Origin: Arenicellales bacterium | Lineage (GTDB): Bacteria > Pseudomonadota > Gammaproteobacteria > Arenicellales > JAANXG01 | Assembly: GCA_030066885.1 (NCBI GenBank) | Contig: JASJAT010000025.1 | Span: 1 to 32,577, forward strand | Direction: 5' to 3' | Length of the DNA: 32,577 nt | Shown here: in pieces, positions 8,202 to 16,110 of the stretch | Layout: every line of letters starts with the position of its first letter | How positions within the stretch are numbered: position 1 is the first letter of the stretch | Position numbers and translations under genes: made by a program | The notes under the pieces: model-generated | Told to the model about the DNA's origin: nothing | The model's input: the letters and a program-made list of their open reading frames with translations, nothing else | Database searches by the model: none

Positions 8202-10706
8202 ATGCCGGCAAGTAAAGACCAAAACTCTTTATCAAAATATCGCGCTAAACGCAGCTCCGAAACAACCCCGGAACCGTTCGGCGGAACCCCCACATCTGGT
8301 GCCCAACGGTTTGTCGTACAACATCATGCTGCGCGGCGAGTGCATTTCGATTTTCGGCTTGAGTGGGACGGTGTGCTGAAATCGTGGGCAGTACCAAAAG
8401 GGCCTTCACCGAATCCTCAGGACAAGCGGCTCGCCATACGTACCGAGGATCATCCCATCGATTACGTCGATTTTGAAGGCCGTATCCCCGACGGTAACTA
8501 TGGAGCGGGTGCCGTCATCGTGTGGGATCGAGGCATATGGCTGCCGCTCAATGATATCGATGAAGGATTTGACTCGGGTAAGCTTTTGTTCGAGTTAAGG
8601 GGTTACAAGTTACGCGGAAAGTGGACCTTAGTCAAAACTAAACGGGACGAAAAGGACTGGTTACTCATTAAGGAGCGAGATGCTTATACGGCAGACACGG
8701 GGTTTGAGAGCTTACCAGCGGACTCCGTCTTTTCTGGGCTGACCGTAGAACAACTCAAAGCTCAAAAAAACATAAGTAACAACATCAGGACGAAACTTAA
8801 AAAGCTCGGCGCTACACAGGGCCAGATCAGGTCACGACGTATTAAGCCAATGTTGGCCCAGCAGTCTAAACCCTTCTCTGCTCCAGGTTGGTGGTTCGAA
8901 ATAAAGTACGATGGGTACCGATTGCTCGCGGAGAAAAACAACCAAAAAGTAATTTTATACTCAAGAAACGGACACGACCTTACTCACAGCTTCCCCGAAA
9001 TCGAACAGAGCATCGGCAGGCTACCTTATGACAAGTTCATCATGGATGGGGAGGCTATCGTTCACGATGACCGCGGCCTACCAAGCTTCAGCCTACTGCA
9101 AAAACGGGGCCGTCTCACTAAAACCCGCGACATTCAACGGGCGACGCTGTTATTACCAGCCACTTTTTACGCTTTCGACTTGCTTTTCTTTGCCACCTTC
9201 GATGTACGATCACTCCCGCTAACAGATCGCAAAGGACTCCTGAAGCAACTCCTACCCACTGTTGGTGCTCTACGCTATTCCGACCATATTGAGGAAGACG
9301 GAGAATTGATGTTTAGTCAGATAAAGGACATGAATGTCGAGGGGATAGTCGCAAAACTCAGTACTTCAGCCTATACCTCGGGGCGCTCTGGCAACTGGCT
9401 CAAGATATCGGTAGAGAAAAGTGATGACTTTGTTGTCACTGGATACACCCAAAAATCAAAAACCAGCTTTGGCGCTCTGCTCCTGGCACAATATATCGAT
9501 GGTGAACTGACCTACACCGGAAGAGTTGGATCAGGATTCAGTAACGCTTCGCTGCAGACCATTAAGGAAAAGCTCGACGCACTGAAAGAGGCGAAACCGC
9601 CGGCAAATAGTCCCCAGGACAAGAATCTCTGTTGGGTAAAACCTGTCTACGTCGCGACTGTCAAGTTCAAACAAATTACTCCGGATGGCCTGTTGCGTGC
9701 CCCGGTTTTCGTGGGATTGCGCCAGGATAAGACACCGTTGGAATGCCAACGGGATTACTTAGGGCACGAACTACCGGAACAGAGCACAATAGACGACACC
9801 AAGCATGAAAAAACCACTCACTTTACTAATTTAACGAAAGTTTTCTGGCCAGAGGAAGGATACAGCAAAGGGGACCTAATCGGTTACTATCGCTCCGTCT
9901 CCACGTGGATGTTACCTTACTTGAAGGACCGACCTGTCGTGTTGACCCGCTACCCCGATGGAATAGAAGGTAAATCTTTTTATCAAAAAGATGCACCGGG
10001 TTTCGCTCCCGACTGGATTCGAAAAGAAAAGCTGTGGAGTGGGCATGCCGAGCGGGAAATCTCCTATTTTGTGATAGACGATTTGGAGTCTCTGCTTTAC
10101 GTCATCAACATGGGCACTATCCCGATACATATGTGGTCTAGTCGTACTCGAACATTGGAGCGGCCGGACTGGTGCATACTGGACCTGGACCCAAAACAGG
10201 CAAAGTTTGAAGCCGTGGTTAAAATAGCCAAAGCTATTCACACGCTTTGCCGCTCTATCGAACTACCTCATTATATAAAAACCAGCGGATCAACAGGGCT
10301 GCACATACTCATTCCACTCGGGGCCGCCTACACCTACGAACAATCACGGATCTTAGGCGAAGTACTCGCTCGAATCGTTGTGCAGCAACTACCGGAGATA
10401 GCGACCATCGTCAGATCACCATCGAACCGAGGCGACAAAGTGTACGTTGATTACCTGCAAAATCGCCACGGCCAGACCATCGTGGCACCGTTTAGTGTGA
10501 GGCCTTTGCCCGGCGCACCGGTATCGACACCGCTCAACTGGAAAGAACTTAGCAACCGCAATAACAATCAAAAGTTTACTCTCAAGAATACCAAGAGGAG
10601 AATGGGCCGGCTTAAGTCGGATCCAATGGCGAAGGTCATTGATTCGAGTATAGAGCTCGAAACTACCCTCGATCGTCTGCAGGCTTCCATGCTTGACAGT
10701 TACTAG
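8202..10706 (+). CDS. ligD: LigD, multifunctional NHEJ DNA ligase (PE-LIG-POL)
   Basis: This is the ATP-dependent end-joining ligase that works with Ku; 834 residues hold three domains. The 3'-phosphoesterase domain (about 10-165) has the metal-site block VVQHHAARRVHFDFRLEWDG with H42, H48, D50 and R52, plus H84. The ligase domain (about 210-520) carries the adenylated lysine K235 in EIKYDGYR, and SRNGHDLT, MDGEAIV and DDFVVTGY. The primase/polymerase domain (about 545-830) has FWPEEGYSKGDLIGYY and the catalytic aspartates D661/D663 in DWCILDLDP, then KTSGSTGLHI. The domain order is that of Pseudomonas LigD, not the POL-first mycobacterial order. All key residues seem present, so it is expected to be active. 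A period-7 tandem repeat overlaps its stop codon. Confidence 0.96.
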   Translation: MPASKDQNSLSKYRAKRSSETTPEPFGGTPTSGAQRFVVQHHAARRVHFDFRLEWDGVLKSWAVPKGPSPNPQDKRLAIRTEDHPIDYVDFEGRIPDGNYGAGAVIVWDRGIWLPLNDIDEGFDSGKLLFELRGYKLRGKWTLVKTKRDEKDWLLIKERDAYTADTGFESLPADSVFSGLTVEQLKAQKNISNNIRTKLKKLGATQGQIRSRRIKPMLAQQSKPFSAPGWWFEIKYDGYRLLAEKNNQKVILYSRNGHDLTHSFPEIEQSIGRLPYDKFIMDGEAIVHDDRGLPSFSLLQKRGRLTKTRDIQRATLLLPATFYAFDLLFFATFDVRSLPLTDRKGLLKQLLPTVGALRYSDHIEEDGELMFSQIKDMNVEGIVAKLSTSAYTSGRSGNWLKISVEKSDDFVVTGYTQKSKTSFGALLLAQYIDGELTYTGRVGSGFSNASLQTIKEKLDALKEAKPPANSPQDKNLCWVKPVYVATVKFKQITPDGLLRAPVFVGLRQDKTPLECQRDYLGHELPEQSTIDDTKHEKTTHFTNLTKVFWPEEGYSKGDLIGYYRSVSTWMLPYLKDRPVVLTRYPDGIEGKSFYQKDAPGFAPDWIRKEKLWSGHAEREISYFVIDDLESLLYVINMGTIPIHMWSSRTRTLERPDWCILDLDPKQAKFEAVVKIAKAIHTLCRSIELPHYIKTSGSTGLHILIPLGAAYTYEQSRILGEVLARIVVQQLPEIATIVRSPSNRGDKVYVDYLQNRHGQTIVAPFSVRPLPGAPVSTPLNWKELSNRNNNQKFTLKNTKRRMGRLKSDPMAKVIDSSIELETTLDRLQASMLDSY

Positions 10707-10739
10707 TTACTAGCTACTAGTCACTGGCTACTATTCAGT
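10698..10739 (+). repeat. Period-7 tandem repeat over the ligD stop codon
   Basis: Six consecutive heptamers can be read: AGTTACT, AGTTACT, AGCTACT, AGTCACT, GGCTACT, ATTCAGT. The array starts inside the last codons of ligD and supplies its TAG stop. Similar heptamers occur after mltA (16004-16062) and at 21389-21416. Confidence 0.75.
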
Positions 10740-10776
10740 ATACTTAAGTCCAGTCGTGTGAAAGTCCTCTAAGAAT

Positions 10777-11937
10777 ATGCAGCCGTCACGGCCCATCGGT
10801 ATTTCTAAAAGTCAGCGTTATAAAGAGACCAAGAGAGCAACTCTGGTCGGGGCAGTGGTAGATCTGAGCCTGGGCGTGACCAAAATTGTAGTTGGTAAAC
10901 TTGCTTATTCTCAATCTCTAATCGCCGACGGAGTACATTCACTTTCTGATTTAGCAACCGATGCGTTGGTGGTGTGGGCAGCAAAGGAAGCCCATCGTGA
11001 ACCTGACGCGGACCATCCCTATGGACATCAGCGCATCGAAACGGTAGCAACAATCTCACTTGGATTGCTGTTGGCTGTTGTCGCGGTGGCCATAGGATTT
11101 AATGCAATCAGCGGGGTCATCGAGCAAGTACCTTTACACACCCCTACTTTCTGGGCCTTGGTGGTAGCCGCGTTGTCGGTCTTGAGCAAGGAGGCGATCT
11201 ACCAGTACACCATGCGGGTAGCTGATCGTATCCAGTCCGATCTACTGCGCAGTAACGCTTGGCACAGCCGCTCTGATGCCTTGTCCTCCATTGTGGTCAT
11301 CATCGGTGTGGGCGGCAGCATGTTGGGGTTGGTTTACCTGGATGCTATCGCCGCAGTAATTGTTGCCGTGATGATAGTCTACGTCGCACTAAAAATGATC
11401 TGGCAGGGCGTTACCGAACTGATCGATACCGGCATCGACGCAGACCAACTATCTGCTATTCGGGATACGGCTTTGCAGACGGAGGGCGTTACTGATATTC
11501 ACGATTTGAGGACTCGACGAATGGGTTCTGACATTTATTTAGATGGCCATGTCTTGGTTGAGCCCAGGTTGAGCGTGTCTGAAGGGCACCGGATTGGCGA
11601 CGCTGTGTACAACGACCTCAAAAAAAACTTCGAAAATCTTGCAGATGTCACCATCCATATCGACGCGGAAGACGATGAGAAATATCAACAATCTTCCCAC
11701 TTACCCCTTCGGTCCGAACTGACTTCACGATTGAAAAAATACTGGCAAGATATACCTGAGTCGAAAAATATCAGTAGGATTGTATTGCACTATCTGAGCG
11801 GTCAGCTGCAGATTGAGGTGTGGATTCCAATGGATCAGCTCGAAACACTCGACGACGGTGACCGAATTAAACGCGCCTTAAGGGAAGCTTGCAATCACGA
11901 TCAACAGATTGAAACTGTTGAGGTCTTGTTTCAGTAG
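10777..11937 (+). CDS. Cation diffusion facilitator (CDF) metal exporter with long C-terminus
   Basis: This is an inner-membrane divalent-metal/proton antiporter. The first 215 or so residues form the transmembrane domain. The two metal-site motifs are H54-S-L-S-D58 (LIADGVHSLSDLATD) and H163-S-R-S-D167 (AWHSRSDALSS), with the family block DHPYGHQRIETVATI at about 79-93. This H/D plus H/D set is the pattern usually associated with zinc- or cobalt-type CDFs, unlike the D/D plus H/D set of iron-preferring FieF. A cytoplasmic dimerisation domain follows (about 220-300, VTDIHDLRTRRMGSDIYLDGHVLV). A further segment of roughly 80 residues after it makes the 386-residue protein longer than the usual 300. 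It is convergent with the SDR gene, with one base between stops. Confidence 0.9.
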   Translation: MQPSRPIGISKSQRYKETKRATLVGAVVDLSLGVTKIVVGKLAYSQSLIADGVHSLSDLATDALVVWAAKEAHREPDADHPYGHQRIETVATISLGLLLAVVAVAIGFNAISGVIEQVPLHTPTFWALVVAALSVLSKEAIYQYTMRVADRIQSDLLRSNAWHSRSDALSSIVVIIGVGGSMLGLVYLDAIAAVIVAVMIVYVALKMIWQGVTELIDTGIDADQLSAIRDTALQTEGVTDIHDLRTRRMGSDIYLDGHVLVEPRLSVSEGHRIGDAVYNDLKKNFENLADVTIHIDAEDDEKYQQSSHLPLRSELTSRLKKYWQDIPESKNISRIVLHYLSGQLQIEVWIPMDQLETLDDGDRIKRALREACNHDQQIETVEVLFQ

Positions 11938-11938
11938 A

Positions 11939-12643
11939 CTAAACCGATCTCGTGATGCCGCCATCAACCCTAATATTCTGACCAGTGATATATGCTGCTG
12001 CATCTGAAATCAAGAATGCTGCAGTGGCGGCTATCTCCTCTGCTTTACCATAACGTTGCATAGGAATGCGTTTTCTGAACTCTTCCTTTTCTGGCAAAGA
12101 GTCGATGAAACCAGGCAATAGATTGTTCATTCGAATATTGCTCGCAGCGTAGCGGTCCGAATATAGCTTGGTGAAAGCGGCCAAACTCGAGCGAAATGCA
12201 CCAGAAGTTGGAAAGAAAGACTCTGGTTCGAAAGTGGCATAGGTAGATATATTGACTATGGCACCGCCCCCTGTTTTCTCCATAAAAGGAGTTACTAGAC
12301 GACACGTTCTGACCACATTCAGGAAATATACTTCCATTCCATGGTGCCATTCCTCGTCAGTCAATGACAACAAATCGCCCTTTGGGCCATGGCCGGCGCT
12401 ATTAACTACCGCGTCGATTCGCCCGAAAGCGTCCACTACCCTATCCACTAGTTGTCCGAGGTCCTTTGGCACCAGGTTTGAACCAGTCACGCCGACTCCA
12501 CCCAATTCTTGGGCCAAAGCCTCGCCACGACCGGACGACGATAGAATCCCTATCTTGTAAGACTGCTTAGCAAGCTCTCGTGCTATAGCGGCACCCATAC
12601 CACTACCGGCCGCTGTTATGATGGCGACTTTATTTTCATTCAT
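11939..12643 (-). CDS. SDR-family protein lacking the catalytic Tyr and Lys
   Basis: The 234-residue Rossmann-fold protein has a short-chain dehydrogenase cofactor site, TAAGSGMG (residues 10-17), the NSAG version of the NNAG motif (81-84) and the conserved serine S133 in IVNIS. The usual Tyr-x-x-x-Lys pair is absent: the aligned block SGAFRSSLAAFTKLYSDRYA (147-166) has S147 and R151 in those places. The C-terminal PGFIDS and ITGQNIRVDGG blocks are normal SDR features. It may therefore be a divergent-mechanism reductase or a non-catalytic NAD(P)-binding protein. The substrate is unknown. Its stop is one base from that of the CDF gene, and a MITE-like element lies upstream of its start. Confidence 0.85.
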   Translation of the reverse strand: MNENKVAIITAAGSGMGAAIARELAKQSYKIGILSSSGRGEALAQELGGVGVTGSNLVPKDLGQLVDRVVDAFGRIDAVVNSAGHGPKGDLLSLTDEEWHHGMEVYFLNVVRTCRLVTPFMEKTGGGAIVNISTYATFEPESFFPTSGAFRSSLAAFTKLYSDRYAASNIRMNNLLPGFIDSLPEKEEFRKRIPMQRYGKAEEIAATAAFLISDAAAYITGQNIRVDGGITRSV

Positions 12644-12664
12644 TTTTATAACTCAATTGATATT

Positions 12665-12760
12665 GGGGACAGTATGCTTTTTAACTCTATATTGAAGACA
12701 CCTCCTGGGTGTGCGCAGACCGAATTACGGCGAGGACATGTTAAAAAGTATACTGTCCCC
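12665..12760. mobile_element. MITE-like element with 21-bp terminal inverted repeats
   Basis: The segment 12665-12685 (beginning GGGGACAGTATG) is the inverse complement of 12740-12760 (ending TATACTGTCCCC) with 20 of 21 positions matching. The total length is 96 bp and there is no room for a transposase. It lies between the SDR start and the VWA gene's 3' end. A non-autonomous transposable element is the simplest reading; the single element proves nothing about mobility. Confidence 0.65.
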
Positions 12761-12793
12761 GGTTTAAAGGTTCCTACACCCGGTTTAAAGGTT
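12758..12793. repeat. 15-bp direct repeat, period 21, at the VWA gene end
   Basis: CCCGGTTTAAAGGTT occurs at 12758-12772 and again at 12779-12793. The first copy overlaps the right end of the inverted-repeat element. The second copy encodes the last residues of the VWA protein (PLNRV side of the stop at 12774-12776). It may be an insertion footprint or part of a longer repeat family. Confidence 0.6.
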
Positions 12794-13970
12794 GGCCCCT
12801 GAGGCACTGAATGCATCGCTCCAGGCCTTCCACTGAAAGCGGGAACATGCGCCCTTCCAATAGCTCATTGATCAATTGCAGCGATAAAGTGTAAGGCCAA
12901 TGGGATTGCGGTACAGGATTGAGCCAGGCCACTGTGGGGAAGACGGATAGCAGTCTCTTCATCCAGACTTCACCCGGCTCATCATTCCAATACTCCACAC
13001 TGCCTCCTGGGACCGTGATTTCGTATGGGCTCATGGTTGCATCACCCACGATGATCACTTTGTAATCCCTGCCATATGTACGCAACACTTCCAACAAAGA
13101 AAGTTTGTCGGTGTGGCGACGAGTGTTGTCCCGCCAAACGTGGTCATAAAAAAAGTTGTGAAAGTAAAAGTACTCGAGATGCTTAAACTCGGACCGCGCC
13201 GCAGAAAACAATTCTTCACAACTTTGCACGTAGGGATACATAGAACCACCGACGTCGAAGAACAGCAAAACTTTGACGGCGTTGTGACGTTCGGGCACCA
13301 GTTTGATATCCAAGAAACCTGCGTTACGTGCTGTACAACGAATGGTATCGTCCAGATCCAATTCCTCTTCTGCGCCTTCCCGTGCGAACTTCCTCAGTTT
13401 ACGCAGCGCTATTTGAAGGTTTCGCGTCCCCAGCTGAACCTCGTCGTCCAGGTTTTTAAAGTCCCGGCGATCCCAAACCTTGACCGCACGCTGATTGCGA
13501 GACTCATCCTGGCCAATACGAACTCCTTCGGGGTTGAATCCATATGCGCCGAAAGGTGAGGTACCGGCGGTGCCGATCCATTTCTTGCCTCCTTGATGTC
13601 GTTTCTCCTGTTCTTGCAGCCGTTGCTTCAGCGTTTCCATGATCTTTTCCCATCCTCCCAGCGCATCAATTTCTTGTTTCTCCTTCTCGCTGAGCAGTAA
13701 CTCCGCCTGTTTTCTAAGCCATTCTTCCGGCAGTTCCCCGACAATTTGTTCGAACAGTTCTTCCGCTCCCTTAAAGTGAGCCGCAAACACTATGTCAAAT
13801 CGATCGAAGTGTCGCTCATCCTTGACGAGAGTAGCCCGGGCCAGGTAGTAAAATTCCTCCGCACTAAAACCGGCTATTCGTTTTTGCAGTGCTTCTAGTA
13901 ACGCCAAGAACTCGGTTATGGAAACGGGAATACGTGCGCGGCGAAGCTTGGTAAAGAATTCAACGAGCAT
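12774..13970 (-). CDS. CoxE-like von Willebrand factor A domain protein
   Basis: The 398-residue protein starts MLVEFFTKLRRARIPVSITEFLALLEALQ, typical of the CoxE/VWA family that partners MoxR ATPases. A charged linker runs from about residue 85 to 200. The C-terminal VWA domain carries the metal-ion-dependent adhesion site D239-V-G-G-S243-M (VLLFFDVGGSMYPYVQSCEEL) and ends with FPLSVEGLERCIQCLR. Such pairs act as chaperones that assemble or activate metal-centre enzymes; the target here is unknown and no CO-dehydrogenase genes are nearby. The start ATG overlaps the moxR-like stop by 11 bases, giving tight coupling. The last few residues derive from a short direct repeat next to a MITE-like element. 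Confidence 0.88.
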   Translation of the reverse strand: MLVEFFTKLRRARIPVSITEFLALLEALQKRIAGFSAEEFYYLARATLVKDERHFDRFDIVFAAHFKGAEELFEQIVGELPEEWLRKQAELLLSEKEKQEIDALGGWEKIMETLKQRLQEQEKRHQGGKKWIGTAGTSPFGAYGFNPEGVRIGQDESRNQRAVKVWDRRDFKNLDDEVQLGTRNLQIALRKLRKFAREGAEEELDLDDTIRCTARNAGFLDIKLVPERHNAVKVLLFFDVGGSMYPYVQSCEELFSAARSEFKHLEYFYFHNFFYDHVWRDNTRRHTDKLSLLEVLRTYGRDYKVIIVGDATMSPYEITVPGGSVEYWNDEPGEVWMKRLLSVFPTVAWLNPVPQSHWPYTLSLQLINELLEGRMFPLSVEGLERCIQCLRGQPLNRV

Positions 13971-14808
13971 TGCGGCGATTCAAAAAGACCAGGCGTTCAA
14001 ACAAGTGTACGTCTTGTTCATTTTTGAGTAGTGCGCCGTGCAGAGGGGGAATGGCTGCTCTGGGTTCATCCGAACGCAACGCTTCTGCAGGAATGTCTTC
14101 AGCAACCAGCAGTTTTATCCAATCGAGCAACTCCGACGTTGACGGTTTCTTCTTCAATCCTGGGACCTCTCTCAAGTCGAAGAACACCTCCAATGAGTCT
14201 CGAATCAAGTCTCTCTTTAGCTTCGGAAAATGCACATCTATTATCGACTCCATAGTCTCTTTGTCTGGAAACTGGATGTAGTGAAAGAAACATCGTCTTA
14301 AAAAGGCATCGGGTAATTCTTTTTCATTGTTACTAGTAATCACGACGATGGGACGGTTCCTCGCAACAATTTGCTCACTCGTCTCGTACACAAAGAACTG
14401 CATCCGATCCAGTTCCAACAATAAGTCATTGGGAAATTCAATGTCGGCTTTGTCGATCTCATCTATCAGCAACACCGGCTGTACTTCGTGCTGAAAAGCC
14501 TGCCATAGTTTGCCTTTCTTTATGTAATTTCCAATATCGTGAACTCGCTCATCACCGAGTTGGGAGTCACGTAAACGCGCCACCGCGTCGTATTCATACA
14601 GTCCTTGTTGCGCCTTGGTCGTGGATTTAATGTGCCACTCGATTAACGGCCGGTTAAGTGCTTGGGCGATTTCTCCGGCAAGCTGTGTCTTGCCCGTTCC
14701 CGGCTCTCCCTTTACCAACAACGGTCTTTCTAGGACGATGGCAGCGTTCACCGCCATCATCAAATCATCTGTAGCAACGTAACGTTCCGTACCTTCGAAC
14801 CTAGACAA
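13960..14808 (-). CDS. MoxR-family AAA+ ATPase
   Basis: This 282-residue ATPase has Walker A GEPGTGKT (residues 34-41), Walker B LLIDEID (113-119), the sensor-1 block VITSNNEKELPDAFLRRCFFHYI (about 154-176) and a helical lid. MoxR ATPases act with VWA-domain partners to remodel client proteins. The downstream partner is the CoxE-like gene, overlapping by 11 bases, so the two form a two-gene operon. The sequence fits the short CoxD/MoxR subgroup. The operon is divergent from mltA with a 70-base gap to the chosen mltA start. Confidence 0.9.
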   Translation of the reverse strand: MSRFEGTERYVATDDLMMAVNAAIVLERPLLVKGEPGTGKTQLAGEIAQALNRPLIEWHIKSTTKAQQGLYEYDAVARLRDSQLGDERVHDIGNYIKKGKLWQAFQHEVQPVLLIDEIDKADIEFPNDLLLELDRMQFFVYETSEQIVARNRPIVVITSNNEKELPDAFLRRCFFHYIQFPDKETMESIIDVHFPKLKRDLIRDSLEVFFDLREVPGLKKKPSTSELLDWIKLLVAEDIPAEALRSDEPRAAIPPLHGALLKNEQDVHLFERLVFLNRRNAR

Positions 14809-14842
14809 TGTTCCTCACCATAAAATTTACCGCGGATATTTG

Positions 14843-14848
14843 TATACT
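14843..14848 (+). promoter_or_regulatory. Possible -10 box for mltA
   Basis: TATACT matches the sigma-70 -10 consensus at five of six positions and lies 30 bases before the ATG at 14879. No good -35 was found at normal spacing. Its place argues against the upstream TTG at 14840 being the start codon. Confidence 0.3.
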
Positions 14849-14878
14849 ATCCCAGCCTCGAAATGCACTCTACCTCAT

Positions 14879-15991
14879 ATGGCGATAGTTAAATTAATAA
14901 TTCTCTTTTACAGCATGGTTATGCTTATTGGCTGTGCGCTGATCACACCCGGTCCAGGTATCGGTAAACCGGTAAATTGGTCTGACCTAAAAGGATGGCA
15001 AAACGATAAACACGCTGAAACCTGGACATCACTACTAAGGAGCTGCGAGAAGCTCCAGGAGCTACCGGAATGGAAAGCGTTGTGCCAAGTCGCTGACTCT
15101 TACGATAACCCGACTGATCAACAGGCAAAAATGTTCTACGAAGAGTGGTTTATACCTTACCCGGTCTACGCCATAGGTGGAACGCGAAAAGGCTTAATTA
15201 CAGGGTACTATGAGCCACTACTGTTTGGCAGTCTGGAAGAGACCGAACGTTTCAGATTCGCAGTCTATCAACGCCCCCAAGACTTGCTGACCATCGACTT
15301 ATCGGATGTATACCCTGAACTCAAGGGTAAGCGGGTTAGAGGAAGGTTGGACGGTACAACCGTAGTTTCTTATTACAATCGCGCGACACTGGATAGTAAT
15401 CCAGAGCTGTTAAACGGGAATGAGCTTGTGTGGGTGGACGATCCCGTTGCACTGTTTTTTTTACACGTTCAAGGATCAGGCAGAGTGCAGCTACCCGACG
15501 GTACAATACTGGGAATCGGTTATGCCGATCAGAATGGCCATCCTTACAAGTCTATAGGCCGTGAGCTAATCGACATGGGGGAGCTGGATCAGGAGGACGT
15601 AAACTTGTTCAGTATTCGCCAGTGGCTACGGGACAATCCGGGTCAAGTTAAGACTCTGTTCGAGCGCAATCCGAGTTATGTCTTCTTCACAACCCGGACA
15701 GCGCCGGAAGAAGGGCCCTACGGCTCCCTCAACGTACCCTTGGTGGCAGAGCGTGCCATCGCCGTGGACCGCAGTGTGATTCCACTGGGGTTGCCAGTCT
15801 GGCTCGAAACCACTGTGCCCGGCAGCAAAGAACCCTACCGTCGCCTGGTCTTAGCCCAAGACACCGGTGGTGCGATAAAAGGACATGTACGGGCAGATTT
15901 GTTTTGGGGGCAGGGACCACAAGCCGAACGCATGGCGGGCTTGATGAAAGAAGAAGGTCGGCTTTTTGTGCTAAAACCGAAAGCGCAGTAA
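14879..15991 (+). CDS. mltA: Membrane-bound lytic murein transglycosylase A, lipoprotein
   Basis: MltA cleaves the glycan strands of peptidoglycan to 1,6-anhydro products while anchored in the outer membrane. From the ATG at 14879 the protein has 370 residues, close to E. coli MltA (365), and begins with a lipoprotein signal MAIVKLIILFYSMVMLIGC with C19 as the lipidated cysteine. The MltA domain includes GLITGYYEPLLFGS and VDDPVALFFLHVQGSGRVQLPDG. The C-terminal 3D domain has LVLAQDTGGAIKGHVRADLFWG with the conserved aspartates. The frame is open further upstream to a TTG at 14840, but that would put extra residues ahead of the lipoprotein signal, so the ATG is preferred despite the lack of a Shine-Dalgarno. 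Confidence 0.93.
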   Translation: MAIVKLIILFYSMVMLIGCALITPGPGIGKPVNWSDLKGWQNDKHAETWTSLLRSCEKLQELPEWKALCQVADSYDNPTDQQAKMFYEEWFIPYPVYAIGGTRKGLITGYYEPLLFGSLEETERFRFAVYQRPQDLLTIDLSDVYPELKGKRVRGRLDGTTVVSYYNRATLDSNPELLNGNELVWVDDPVALFFLHVQGSGRVQLPDGTILGIGYADQNGHPYKSIGRELIDMGELDQEDVNLFSIRQWLRDNPGQVKTLFERNPSYVFFTTRTAPEEGPYGSLNVPLVAERAIAVDRSVIPLGLPVWLETTVPGSKEPYRRLVLAQDTGGAIKGHVRADLFWGQGPQAERMAGLMKEEGRLFVLKPKAQ

Positions 15992-16003
15992 ATTGCGGTA
16001 GCG

Positions 16004-16062
16004 AGTAGCTAGTTTCTAGCAGCTAGCAATACAACCATTACCAGTGCCCATCACTAGTCACT
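16004..16062 (+). repeat. Period-7 repeat tract after mltA
   Basis: AGTAGCT, AGTTTCT, AGCAGCT and AGCAATA are consecutive heptamers from 16004 to 16031, and CATCACT, AGTCACT lie at 16049-16062. They belong to the same AGYNACT-like family as the array after ligD. Within the tract GCTAG-TTT-CTAGC (16008-16020) can form a small hairpin. Confidence 0.6.
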
Positions 16063-16110
16063 AACCACGGTCTCACCGGCAGCACGCTTCGACTGAAGAT
16101 GCCGGCCGAC

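Noticed and set aside
10698-10739. CRISPR-like array
   Set aside because: Units are seven bases with no spacers; it is a simple tandem repeat.
14840-14878. TTG start for mltA, 13 codons upstream
   Set aside because: It would precede a probable -10 box and place extra residues before the lipoprotein signal; ATG at 14879 gives a normal MltA.
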